From the NCBI RefSeq assembly GCF_004103825.1, contig NZ_RYFI01000025.1, forward strand, positions 1 to 42,047: a stretch of DNA of 42,047 nt, in the 5' to 3' direction. Within the stretch, counting starts at the first letter, position 1, and each line of letters starts with the position of its first letter. Below, one piece after another: positions 7,444 to 14,825 of this stretch. The notes under the pieces were generated by a model. It was given only the letters and a program-made list of their open reading frames with translations. It did no database searches and was not told where the DNA came from. This DNA comes from Hansschlegelia zhihuaiae (lineage in GTDB: Bacteria; Pseudomonadota; Alphaproteobacteria; Rhizobiales; Methylopilaceae). Position numbers and translations under genes: made by a program.

Positions 7444-8154
7444 CTGGACTGGATCGCGACCAGCCTCGGTCTCGAGCCCGACGACCTCGTCGCGGTTAGA
7501 CTCAGCCTGCTGGTCGCGACCGTCGGCACGCTCGCGAGCCTGCCCTTCGCGGTCCTCGTCGCGCTCGCGCTCGCACGCGGCAAATTCTGGGGCAAGACGC
7601 TGCTCGGCGGGCTGGTGCACCTGCCGCTGGTGCTGCCGCCCGTCGTCACCGGCTACCTGCTGCTGATCGCCTTTGGCCGGCGGGGAATTCTGGGCCAGAC
7701 GTTCGAGAATTGCTGCGGGCTGGTGTTCTCGTTCCGGTGGACCGGCGCCGCGCTCGCCGCGGGCGTCATGGGGTTCCCGCTGATGGTGCGGGCGATCCGG
7801 CTGTCGATCGAGGCGGTCGACCGCAGGCTGGAGGACGCGGCCGCGACGCTGGGCTCGGGGCGGCTCGGCGTGTTCTTCGCCGTCACGCTGCCGCTCAGCG
7901 TCCCGGGCCTGCTGGCGGGCGTCGTGCTGGGCTTCGCCAAGGCGCTCGGCGAGTTCGGCGCGACCATCACCTTCGTGTCCAACATCCCCGGCGAGACCCG
8001 GACGCTGCCGGCCGCGATCTACACCCTGACCCAGACGCCCGGGGGAGACGCCGCGGCCGGGCGTCTCGTGCTAATCGCCGTCGCGCTCTCGCTCGCGGCG
8101 CTCGTCGCCTCCGAGCTTCTGGCCCGCCGCCTCGCCACGCGGATCTCGGGATGA
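7444..8154 (+). CDS. modB: Molybdate ABC transporter permease, probably starting at CTG
   Basis: About 236 residues with five to six membrane helices. The segment EDAAATLGSGRLGVFFAVTL is the EAA-loop that docks ModC. Family members begin near MDW followed by an acidic stretch and RLSL; here the matching codons are CTG GAC TGG at 7444, and VRLSLLVATVGTLASLPF follows. No ATG, GTG or TTG occurs in frame before GTG at 7615, which would delete the first helix. GGGAG at 7429-7433 is correctly spaced for the CTG. The modA stop (7438-7440) is in the same frame, one codon upstream. Either CTG is used or a base has changed. It overlaps modC by ATGA. Confidence 0.85.
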   Translation: MDWIATSLGLEPDDLVAVRLSLLVATVGTLASLPFAVLVALALARGKFWGKTLLGGLVHLPLVLPPVVTGYLLLIAFGRRGILGQTFENCCGLVFSFRWTGAALAAGVMGFPLMVRAIRLSIEAVDRRLEDAAATLGSGRLGVFFAVTLPLSVPGLLAGVVLGFAKALGEFGATITFVSNIPGETRTLPAAIYTLTQTPGGDAAAGRLVLIAVALSLAALVASELLARRLATRISG

Positions 8155-9224
8155 CGCTCCAGGTCGATATCACGCGCCACGCCGGCGATTTCGCGCTCGA
8201 CGCGGCCTTCGAGGCGCCGGCCGGCGTGACGGCCGTGCTCGGGCGCTCCGGGGCGGGCAAGTCGACGCTGGTTTCCGCGATCGCCGGATTGTCGAGGCCC
8301 GATTCGGGCCGAATCGACCTCGGATCGACGACGCTGTTCGACCGCGCGGCCAGGATCGACCTACCGCCCCGCAAGCGCCGGGTCGCGGTCGTCTTCCAGG
8401 AAAGCCGGCTGTTTCCGCATCTCTCCGTACGCTCGAACCTGATGTTCGGGCGCCGGCGGCGGTCCGAGGCTCAGGGACCGAGCTTCGAGCAGGTGGTGGA
8501 GACGCTCGGGATCGGGGCGCTCCTCTCGCGTCGACCGCGCTCGCTGTCCGGCGGCGAGCGACAGCGCGTCGCGATCGGCCGGGCGCTGCTCGCGGGCCCC
8601 GGCGCGCTGTTGTTCGACGAGCCGCTCGCGGCGCTCGACGCCGAGCGCAAGGCCGAGATCATGCCGTTCCTCGAAACCATCGTGGCCGGCGCCGAGATCC
8701 CGGTGCTCTACGTCACCCACGCGCTCGAGGAGGCGCGCAGGCTCGCCGACCGGATGATCGTTCTGGAGCGCGGGACGGTGCTCGCCTCAGGACCCGTCGA
8801 GGCCGCGGTCGCGGCCGCTGGGCTCGCCAGCGCGGGCGACCGCTTCCTCGACGGGGTGACGGTCGAGGCGACCATCGCCGAGATCGACGAGCGCTACGAG
8901 CTCACGGGCCTCGCGCTCGGCCAGCATCGCGTCTGGGCGCCCGGCGTGCTCGGTGCGGTGGGCGAGGCGGCGCGGCTGCGCTTCCTCGCGCGCGACGTCG
9001 CGCTTTCGCTCGATCCGCCGCAGCGGTCGTCGGTCCGCAACGTCCTGCCGGGCCTCGTCCGCAGTCTGAAGCGCACGGGCGGTCCCTACGCGATCGTTTC
9101 GGTCGACGTCGGCGGCGCTGTGCTGCGCGCCGAGATCACGACGCGCGCCGCCGACGAGCTCGGTCTCGCGCCGGGCCGCATGGTGCATGCGCTGGTGAAG
9201 AGCGTGGCGGTGTCTCGGGCCTGA
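8151..9224 (+). CDS. modC: Molybdate ABC transporter ATP-binding protein
   Basis: 357 residues. The nucleotide-binding domain has Walker A (LGRSGAGKST, about 30-39), Q-loop (VVFQESRLFPHL), signature LSGGERQRV, Walker B ALLFDEPLAALD and H-loop VTHALEEA. The C-terminal part (from about residue 280) is a TOBE/Mop-type domain that binds oxyanion and can regulate activity. ATG overlaps the modB stop (ATGA), indicating coupled translation. It powers molybdate import for molybdenum-cofactor enzymes. No moa or mob genes are adjacent. Confidence 0.93.
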   Translation: MTLQVDITRHAGDFALDAAFEAPAGVTAVLGRSGAGKSTLVSAIAGLSRPDSGRIDLGSTTLFDRAARIDLPPRKRRVAVVFQESRLFPHLSVRSNLMFGRRRRSEAQGPSFEQVVETLGIGALLSRRPRSLSGGERQRVAIGRALLAGPGALLFDEPLAALDAERKAEIMPFLETIVAGAEIPVLYVTHALEEARRLADRMIVLERGTVLASGPVEAAVAAAGLASAGDRFLDGVTVEATIAEIDERYELTGLALGQHRVWAPGVLGAVGEAARLRFLARDVALSLDPPQRSSVRNVLPGLVRSLKRTGGPYAIVSVDVGGAVLRAEITTRAADELGLAPGRMVHALVKSVAVSRA

Positions 9225-9379
9225 CCGCCGGGCGCGGGACCTTCCGGCGGCTCGCGCGGAACGTCGTGAAGCGTCTGGAATTCGTTAAGAAAAAACCCTG
9301 TCACAATCGGCAAGTTTTTCTTGCGCCGGGGGCCGAACGCCCTTATTTCCGCGCTTGCCCAATTTCGCGCGTGCCTGTG

Positions 9380-9785
9380 TCGTGTGTCGGGTTGGCGGGA
9401 ACTCCCCGCCGGGCAACCCGATGGCCGGAAATCCCAACCGGCTCTAAGTCGCCTCTCCGGCGGCGGACGCGACGTGAAGCAACGACGTAGAGGGCTTTTT
9501 TGGTCTCTGCCGGCTCTCCAAAGGCCGGCGACACTAAAGAGGCGACTACATCCTTGCCGGGCGCGCGGGTCGCGGGTTCCAACCCACATCCCGAGCGTGG
9601 CGACGGTTTCGAAGCACGGACGCGGCGCGTCCGCGGAACAGTCGCGACTACGGCGTGACCGAGCGGTCCGCTCTCGCAAGAGGGCGGCCAAGGAACGGCT
9701 CAACCCGGCGACGGCGCGTCTCCATCGCGCGCCCCGGCGGAAGGGGCCTGACCATCGAGCCACAGCTTGATTGGGGTTTTGTGCC
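9380..9785 (+). ncRNA. speF-type cis-regulatory leader RNA of ornithine decarboxylase
   Basis: A long non-coding stretch (the whole gap is 9225-9785) precedes the decarboxylase. Visible hairpins: CGGGTTG 9388-9394 with CAACCCG 9414-9420; GCCGG 9424-9428 with CCGGC 9438-9442; GCCGG 9509-9513 with CCGGC 9525-9529. A perfect long-range 10-bp helix joins 9447-9456 to 9538-9547. The same 5' arm can instead pair with AGAGGGC (9489-9495), which is followed by six T. This is an attenuator layout. Alphaproteobacterial ornithine decarboxylase genes are known to carry the structured speF motif of roughly 400 nt; identity is from position and resemblance, not a model search. An AT-rich likely promoter lies near 9280-9320. 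Confidence 0.65.
9451..9501 (+). terminator. Candidate attenuator in the ornithine decarboxylase leader
   Basis: GCCTCT (9451-9456) can pair with AGAGGGC (9489-9495, one bulged G), and T6 follows at 9496-9501. The 5' arm is shared with the competing helix to 9538-9547, so the two structures exclude each other. The direct stem is short, so intervening pairing must help if it terminates. Confidence 0.45.
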
Positions 9786-10943
9786 ATGGCCTCCCACCTC
9801 GACGCCCTCGAGAACGACCGTATCCGAGGTTTTCTGAAGTCCGCGCAGGCCGACGGACCCGTGCTGGTCGTCGACAGCGAGGTCGTGCGCGCGAACTATA
9901 TGAAGTTCGCGCGCGCCCTGCCGGACACGCGCGTGTTCTACGCCGTGAAGGCCAACCCCGCGCCCGAGATCCTGAAGCTGCTGGCCGAGCTCGGCTCGTG
10001 CTTCGATTGCGCCTCGGTGGTCGAGATCGACATGGCGCTCGCCACCGGCGTCGGGCCGGACCGCATCTCCTTCGGCAACACGATCAAGAAGGAGCGCGAC
10101 GTTGCGGCGGCTCACGCGCGCGGCGTGCGGCTGTTCGCCGTCGACTGCCGCGAGGAGGTCGAGAAGATCGAGCGCGCCGCCCCCGGCGCCCGCGTGTTCT
10201 GCCGCATCCTGGCCGACGGCGCCGGCGCCGAATGGCCGCTGTCGCGCAAGTTCGGCTGCGTCCCCGAGATGGCGGCGGACGTGCTGGAGCACGCGCACGC
10301 CCGCGGCCTCACGGCCTATGGCGTGTCGTTCCATGTCGGCTCGCAGCAGAACAATGTCGCGGCCTGGGACCAGGCGCTGGCCTCCGCCGCGGAGATATTC
10401 CGCGAGTGCGAGCGACGTGGAATTTCGCTGTCGATGGTCAATCTCGGCGGCGGCTTCCCGACCCGCTACCTCAAGGATATTCCGGCGGTCGACGCCTATG
10501 GCGCGTCGATCTTCGACGCCTTGAAGGCGCATTTCGGCAACCGTATCCCGGAGACCATCATCGAGCCGGGCCGCGGCATGGTGGGCGACGCCGGCGTGAT
10601 CGAGGCCGAGGTCGTCCTGATCTCCAAAAAGTCGGACGCCGAGGACGAGATCCGCTGGGTCTATCTCGACATCGGCAAGTTCGGAGGCCTCGCCGAGACC
10701 ATGGACGAGGCGATCCGCTACCCGATCCGCACCGCCCATGACGGCGGCGCGGTCGCGCCGTGCGTGCTCGCCGGCCCGACCTGCGATTCCGCCGACGTGA
10801 TGTACGAGAAGGCGCCCTACCCGCTGCCGATCAGCCTTTCGATCGGCGACAAGGTGTTGATCGAGGCGACCGGCGCCTACACCACGACCTATGCGGCGGT
10901 CGCCTTCAACGGCTTCGCCCCGCTGGCCTCCGTGGTCATCTGA
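9786..10943 (+). CDS. PLP-dependent ornithine (or ornithine/lysine) decarboxylase
   Basis: 385 residues of the fold-III Orn/DAP/Arg decarboxylase family; makes putrescine (or cadaverine) and CO2. FYAVKANPAPE places the PLP-lysine at Lys55. VSFHVGSQQ, NLGGGFPTRY and EPGRGMVGDAG hold PLP phosphate and ring contacts, and GPTCDSADVMYE carries the catalytic Cys and Asp contributed across the dimer. Length and sequence match alphaproteobacterial ODC rather than DapF-linked LysA. The ATG at 9786 is preferred over a TTG five codons earlier; GGGG lies at a suitable distance. The long leader upstream suggests polyamine or ornithine feedback. Putrescine would feed the homospermidine synthase at 18.5 kb. 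Confidence 0.9.
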   Translation: MASHLDALENDRIRGFLKSAQADGPVLVVDSEVVRANYMKFARALPDTRVFYAVKANPAPEILKLLAELGSCFDCASVVEIDMALATGVGPDRISFGNTIKKERDVAAAHARGVRLFAVDCREEVEKIERAAPGARVFCRILADGAGAEWPLSRKFGCVPEMAADVLEHAHARGLTAYGVSFHVGSQQNNVAAWDQALASAAEIFRECERRGISLSMVNLGGGFPTRYLKDIPAVDAYGASIFDALKAHFGNRIPETIIEPGRGMVGDAGVIEAEVVLISKKSDAEDEIRWVYLDIGKFGGLAETMDEAIRYPIRTAHDGGAVAPCVLAGPTCDSADVMYEKAPYPLPISLSIGDKVLIEATGAYTTTYAAVAFNGFAPLASVVI

Positions 10944-10950
10944 GCCCTCA

Positions 10951-10968
10951 GGTCCCCCACGGGGGACC
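10951..10968 (+). terminator. Hairpin after ornithine decarboxylase
   Basis: GGTCCCCC (10951-10958) and GGGGGACC (10961-10968) form a tight perfect hairpin seven bases after the stop codon. No T-run follows, so it may be a weak terminator or 3'-end stabiliser before the acetyltransferase gene. Confidence 0.5.
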
Positions 10969-11022
10969 GCCCGTTCTCCCAAATGACCCGCAAGGTCGTC
11001 TGACCCCCATCAGGAGGGTTTC

Positions 11023-11574
11023 ATGGCCGTCATTCTTGACGAGGCTCCGGCGGACGCCGGGGCCCGCGAGGCTCTGCTCGACCGCGCCTTCGGCGCAGGC
11101 CGCTTCACCAAGACCTGCCAGCGTCTCCGCGAGGGCCGGATGCCGGCCGCCGGTCTCGCGCTCAAGGCGGTGGACGAGACCGGCCGCATGATCGGCACGC
11201 TGCGCTTCTGGCATGTGTCGCTAGGCGCGGAGCGCCCGGCCCTCATGCTCGGACCGCTCGCGGTCGAACAGGACGCCCGCGAGGGCGGCGTCGGCTCGTC
11301 GCTGATGCAGGCAGGGCTTGCGCGGGCCGCGGCGCTCGGCCACGGGGCCGTCATCCTGGTCGGCGACGCGCCCTATTACGAGCGCTTCGGCTTTGCGGCC
11401 ACGGCCACCGAGGGGCTGCGCCTGCCCGGTCCGGTGGAGCAGGAGCGCTTCCTCGGGCTCGAGCTCCGGGAGGGCGCGCTTTCGGGCGCCTCCGGCGTGG
11501 TGCGGGCGACCGGCGCGGTCGTCTTCGCGCCCCGCCGCGCGGCCGCTATCCACGCTCCGCTGCGCGCAGCCTGA
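11023..11574 (+). CDS. GNAT-family N-acetyltransferase
   Basis: 183 residues with an N-terminal mixed alpha/beta region, then the acetyl-CoA pyrophosphate loop LGPLAVEQDAREGGVGSSLM (about residues 82-101) and VGDAPYYERFGF, a YhbS-like GNAT signature. A strong AGGAGG precedes the ATG. It lies 79 bp after ornithine decarboxylase in the same direction, which suggests but does not prove a polyamine substrate. The true substrate cannot be read from sequence. Its last 29 bp overlap the convergent exported-protein gene. Confidence 0.8.
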   Translation: MAVILDEAPADAGAREALLDRAFGAGRFTKTCQRLREGRMPAAGLALKAVDETGRMIGTLRFWHVSLGAERPALMLGPLAVEQDAREGGVGSSLMQAGLARAAALGHGAVILVGDAPYYERFGFAATATEGLRLPGPVEQERFLGLELREGALSGASGVVRATGAVVFAPRRAAAIHAPLRAA

Positions 11575-12073
11575 AAGAAGCGGCGCGGAGCTTCCGCGGC
11601 TTCGCGCCGTCCGCCACCGCGGCGGGCGGCGCGGTCCGGCCCGTGATCAGGGCGACCCGCGCGCGCTCCTTCGCGCTCAGCAGCTTGGTCCGGCTCAGCG
11701 CCACATAGCTTTTCGGACGGCCGATCTCGCCGCCGGCGAAGACGAGCACGCGGTCAGCGAGGACCAGGATGTCGCCCTTTCTCAGGGTCGGATCCTCGAG
11801 ATACCAGCGCGGGTTCTTCACCGGGTCGATGGTGCGGGCGAGTTGCTCCTTGGGAGAGAGCGCAAGGGCGGCGGGCTTGGTGCTGTTCTTGGCGACGCGC
11901 TTCGCCTTCGGCCGGATCGTGACCTCGGGATGGGGCGCCGCCGCGGCCGGCCGCGAAACATGGGCGCGGTCGCGCCATCCGAAGATGAAGTCGAGCAGCC
12001 CGGCCCGCGCCGTCGACGCGCCGCCCATGCCAATCGCGAAGGCGAAGCCCGCGGCGAACGCCATCCGATACAT
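11546..12073 (-). CDS. Exported protein of unknown function
   Basis: 175 residues from the ATG at 12071-12073; an ATG ten codons further upstream (12103) is possible. The N-terminus MYRMAFAAGFAFAIGMGGASTARA is a signal peptide with an Ala-x-Ala cut. The mature protein is basic, with a conserved-looking core NPRWYLEDPTLRKGDILVL followed by RPKSYVALSRTKLL. Similar exported proteins appear to be scattered in Hyphomicrobiales but I cannot name a family or role. It converges on and overlaps the GNAT gene by 29 bp. Confidence 0.65.
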   Translation of the reverse strand: MYRMAFAAGFAFAIGMGGASTARAGLLDFIFGWRDRAHVSRPAAAAPHPEVTIRPKAKRVAKNSTKPAALALSPKEQLARTIDPVKNPRWYLEDPTLRKGDILVLADRVLVFAGGEIGRPKSYVALSRTKLLSAKERARVALITGRTAPPAAVADGAKPRKLRAASFRLRAAERG

Positions 12074-12222
12074 TTGAGAGCCCCAGCGGCGAGAAGGCCG
12101 CATCGTTAGCCCAAGGCGAAGGGGCGATCCAGAACTAAAACGGCTTCGAAAACTTGGCGCAATATTTGGTTAAGTATGATCGACTCGGGCTCCAGCGTCG
12201 GTTGGCGCCACTGATCCAGCGA

Positions 12223-12861
12223 TCACCACTTTAAGACGCGCGATCCGATCGCCGCGCCAGCGATCGTGACGAGGCCGACGGCGAGCGTGTACCAGACGGC
12301 CACGAACAGCGGACTGTCATCGACGCAGTGCGCCGCGTAGAAGGTCGCGCCCACCGCGCCGGCGAGCAGGCCGGCGGCGGCCCCGAGCGCGGCCGGTCTA
12401 TCCGGCGCGCCGCGGCCGAGCGCAGCGAGGATCAACGTCAGCGGCGGCGCCGACAGCAGCGGGATGCTGGCCAGGCAGAGCGTCGCGTTGCGCCCGACGA
12501 GGCGCGGCTCCCATGCGTTGGAGGGAATGGTCGCGAGTTCAAAACCGACCGCGACGGCGAGCAGGGCGGCCGCCCCGAAGAGGAATCCTGCGGCCGGCCC
12601 GATGGCGGCGCCAGGCCGCGCGAGACGGAGCGCGAGCGCGACAGCCGCCAGGCCGAACGCCAGCGTGACGACGAATTTGAACGGGAAGCGCATCGTGCCG
12701 AGCGCCGCCGCGATGTCCGGCCGCGGGCCGAGCGCCGCGAAGAACAGAGCTCCGGCGGCGACCGCCGAGCCGCCGAGCGCGAGCATCAGCGCCGGGGCGG
12801 GTCGCTTGGGTTCCGCGCCTGCGTCGGCCGCGATCGCCTCGATGAGATCGCCGGTCTTCAT
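12223..12861 (-). CDS. nrsF: DUF1109 (NrsF-type) membrane anti-sigma factor
   Basis: 212 residues, six predicted membrane helices after a short cytoplasmic N-terminus (MKTGDLIEAIAADAG). This is the length and topology of NrsF, which holds ECF sigma factor SigF inactive at the membrane. Cys129 (ATLCLASIP) and Cys179 (YAAHCVDDSP) correspond to the two periplasm-facing cysteines of Caulobacter NrsF thought to sense metals. Its ATG overlaps the sigma-factor stop (ATGA), so the pair is co-translated. The overlapping arrangement and the divergent bufferin operon make the regulatory pairing strong. Confidence 0.9.
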   Translation of the reverse strand: MKTGDLIEAIAADAGAEPKRPAPALMLALGGSAVAAGALFFAALGPRPDIAAALGTMRFPFKFVVTLAFGLAAVALALRLARPGAAIGPAAGFLFGAAALLAVAVGFELATIPSNAWEPRLVGRNATLCLASIPLLSAPPLTLILAALGRGAPDRPAALGAAAGLLAGAVGATFYAAHCVDDSPLFVAVWYTLAVGLVTIAGAAIGSRVLKW

Positions 12862-13412
12862 TCCCTGAAACTCCGATATGCGCGCGAAAGCGTCTGAAGT
12901 CCCCTGTGCAGGGCGACCCGGACCGCGCCCTCGCTCATCCCGAACTTCTTCGCCGTCTCGCCGATTTCCGCGCCTTCGAGCGAGATCGATCGCACCACGT
13001 CGTGCTGCCGACCCTTCAGCACCGAAAGCAGGCGGTCCGCCTCGTGCGGCCTCAGGCCTTCCTCCTCCTGCTCCTCGGCCGGCAGGATCTCGGACAGGTC
13101 GTCGATCGGGACGGTAATGCGGCGCCCACGTCGCCTCAGCGCGTCGATCAGCTTGTTGCGCGCGATCGCCGCGACCCACGGCCCGACCGGCTGCCGGTCG
13201 TCCCAAGTGCCGCGCTTCAGGTGAATGGCGAGCAATGTCTCCTGCACCACGTCCTCGACATCCGCCGCCCCGAGCCCATACGCCGCGGCCCTGCCGCGCA
13301 CCACGGCGCGCAGGAACGGCGCAAGCTCCGAGAGCAGCCTGCGATACGCCCCGGCGTCGCCCGCCAGGGCGCTCTTCATCCAGAAGGCCCAGTCCCGTTC
13401 GCGATCGTTCAC
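12858..13412 (-). CDS. sigF: ECF RNA polymerase sigma factor, SigF (ECF16) type
   Basis: 184 residues. Sigma region 2 includes AADVEDVVQETLLAIHLKR (DNA melting and -10 reading), and the C-terminal region 4 helix-turn-helix is GAEIGETAKKFGMSEGAVRVALHRG. The short linker between them is acidic (EEQEEEG). Paired with NrsF downstream and divergent from the bufferin operon, it should direct transcription of both when metal stress releases it. A GAGGA ribosome site precedes the ATG, and a GTAACG/CGTA element lies about 20 bp upstream, suggesting positive autoregulation. Confidence 0.92.
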   Translation of the reverse strand: MNDRERDWAFWMKSALAGDAGAYRRLLSELAPFLRAVVRGRAAAYGLGAADVEDVVQETLLAIHLKRGTWDDRQPVGPWVAAIARNKLIDALRRRGRRITVPIDDLSEILPAEEQEEEGLRPHEADRLLSVLKGRQHDVVRSISLEGAEIGETAKKFGMSEGAVRVALHRGLQTLSRAYRSFRE

Positions 13413-13432
13413 ACGGGTCCTCTGGCAGGCTT

Positions 13433-13458
13433 TACGGAACGAGGCGACGGCGCGTTAC
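13433..13458 (-). promoter_or_regulatory. Candidate SigF-dependent promoter of sigF-nrsF
   Basis: On the minus strand GTAACG (13458-13453), a 16-nt spacer, then CGTA (13436-13433). The start point would fall about 14 nt before the sigF ATG. The same GGCGTAACG core appears in the opposite direction 63 bp away before bufA1. Assignment is from the matched pair and from the ECF type; not measured. Confidence 0.6.
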
Positions 13459-13515
13459 GCCTCGCGGGCCTTTTCGCCGATCCTGCGATTTTCGACAACA
13501 CGGATGCGTGAAGGC

Positions 13516-13542
13516 GTAACGCGGCGGGCCTCCGCCTCCGAA
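13516..13542 (+). promoter_or_regulatory. Candidate SigF-dependent promoter of the bufferin operon
   Basis: GTAACG (13516-13521), a 17-nt spacer, then CGAA (13539-13542), about 47 bp before the bufA1 ATG. It mirrors the element in front of sigF. From memory this resembles the GTAACC/CGAA type reported for Caulobacter SigF. A GGAG ribosome site for bufA1 follows at 13578-13581. Confidence 0.62.
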
Positions 13543-13589
13543 GAGGTCGTCACGAGCCGCGACGGCTCGCAGCCAATGGAGACAGACCA

Positions 13590-13880
13590 ATGCATCGCCG
13601 CACAGTCAACGCCGCCCTCGCCGGCTCGCTTCTCGCCGCCCTCTCGGCGGTTTCGTTAGCCGGCCCGGCGTCGGCCGAAGACAAGATGGCCGGCAAGGAG
13701 AAATGCTACGGCGTCGCGCTCAAGGGCCAGAACGACTGCGCCGCGGGTCCTGGCACCACCTGCGCCGGCACCTCGAAGGTCGACTACCAGGGCAACGCCT
13801 GGAAGGCGGTGCCAAAGGGCACCTGCTCCGCCATGAAGACCCCCAAGGGCATGGGCTCGCTCGGAGCGATCAAGTCCTAA
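13590..13880 (+). CDS. bufA1: Bufferin precursor peptide (DUF2282, BufA1)
   Basis: 96 residues. A signal peptide runs to GPASA (29); the mature 67-residue peptide has four cysteines at 39, 50, 58 and 79 in the DUF2282 pattern [29 protein letters not shown] and GTC. Bufferins are periplasmic metal-binding RiPPs: the central cysteines are turned into thiooxazole by a DUF692 oxygenase with its DUF2063 partner, and the peptide then sequesters copper or related metals. Both partner genes follow directly. A GGAG site and a candidate SigF promoter precede it. The 88-nt gap after it holds a GCCGC/GCGGC hairpin (13883-13894), which may favour higher precursor expression. Confidence 0.92.
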   Translation: MHRRTVNAALAGSLLAALSAVSLAGPASAEDKMAGKEKCYGVALKGQNDCAAGPGTTCAGTSKVDYQGNAWKAVPKGTCSAMKTPKGMGSLGAIKS

Positions 13881-13968
13881 CAGCCGCAAGCGGCGCGCGC
13901 GAGGCGGGCGCGACCCGTCCGGCGTGCGCCGCCGGCCGACCATCAATTCCTCCCGGACGGGGCAGCAC

Positions 13969-14820
13969 ATGATCGCCTCCACGCTTCCGCGCGCCGCCGG
14001 CGTCGGCTTCAAGCCCGAGCACTTCGCGTCTCTGATCAAGGCGGGTTTCGCCGGCTTCCTCGAGGTCCACGCCGAGAACTACATGGGCGCCGGCGGCCCT
14101 CCCCACACGATGCTCTCCGCGCTTCGGCGGGAACACGCCCTGTCGGTGCACGGCGTCGGCCTGTCGATCGGCGGCGCGGAGCCGCTCGACCGCGCCCACC
14201 TCGCGCGGCTCCGGGCGCTCTGCGACCGCTACGAGCCCGAGAGCTTCTCCGAGCATCTCGCTTGGTCGACCCATGAGGGTGCTTTCCTCAACGATCTGCT
14301 GCCGCTGCCCTACACGCAGGAGACGCTCGCGCGGGTCGCCGCTCACGTCGATGAGACTCAGGAGGCGCTTGGCCGCCGCATGTTGCTCGAGAACCCGGCG
14401 ACCTACGTGACCTTCGCCGAAAGCGAGATCCCCGAAACCGAGTTCCTCGCCGAAATCGCCCGCCGGACGGGCTGCGGCCTGTTGCTCGACGTCAACAACG
14501 TCTTCGTCTCCGCGACCAATCACGGAACCGACGCGCTAGCCTATCTCGACCGCTTCCCGCTGGCCGAGGTCGGCGAGATCCATCTCGCCGGCCACGACGC
14601 GCAGTCCGACGAGGCCGGCCGGCCGCTACTTATCGACTCACACGGCTCGCCTGTCGCCGACCCGGTCTGGGCGCTCTATGCGCAGGTTCTGGAGCGCGTC
14701 GGCCCGGTCGCGAGCCTCATCGAATGGGACAACGACGTGCCGGACTTGCCGACTCTTGCAGCCGAGGCCGCGCGCGCCCAGTCCATGCTCGACCGCGCCG
14801 CGCGCGTGTTGGCGGCCTGA
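13969..14820 (+). CDS. bufB: DUF692 multinuclear non-heme iron oxygenase (BufB)
   Basis: 283 residues, a TIM-barrel of the MbnB/BufB family. Metal-ligand motifs are all present in order: EVHAENYM (32-39), HGVGLSIGG (61-69), SEHLAW (94-99), LENPATY (140-146), DVNN (174-177), EIHLAGH (203-209), DSHG (223-226) and EWD (252-254). It would oxidise cysteines of the BufA1 precursor with O2 at a di- or tri-iron centre. The ATG at 13969 fits the family start (a GTG 15 codons upstream is less likely). Followed after 5 bp by the partner gene. Confidence 0.92.
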   Translation: MIASTLPRAAGVGFKPEHFASLIKAGFAGFLEVHAENYMGAGGPPHTMLSALRREHALSVHGVGLSIGGAEPLDRAHLARLRALCDRYEPESFSEHLAWSTHEGAFLNDLLPLPYTQETLARVAAHVDETQEALGRRMLLENPATYVTFAESEIPETEFLAEIARRTGCGLLLDVNNVFVSATNHGTDALAYLDRFPLAEVGEIHLAGHDAQSDEAGRPLLIDSHGSPVADPVWALYAQVLERVGPVASLIEWDNDVPDLPTLAAEAARAQSMLDRAARVLAA

Positions 14821-14825
14821 GCGCG

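Noticed and set aside
9421-9447. Mini frame MAGNPNRL in the decarboxylase leader
   Set aside because: No ribosome site and it lies within a hairpin; the Arg-rich frame ending at 9490 is a better leader-peptide candidate.
12223-13206. Longer 327-codon reading of the anti-sigma gene
   Set aside because: The first 115 codons overlap the sigma-factor gene in another frame; the ATG at 12861 gives the normal DUF1109 length and an ATGA overlap.
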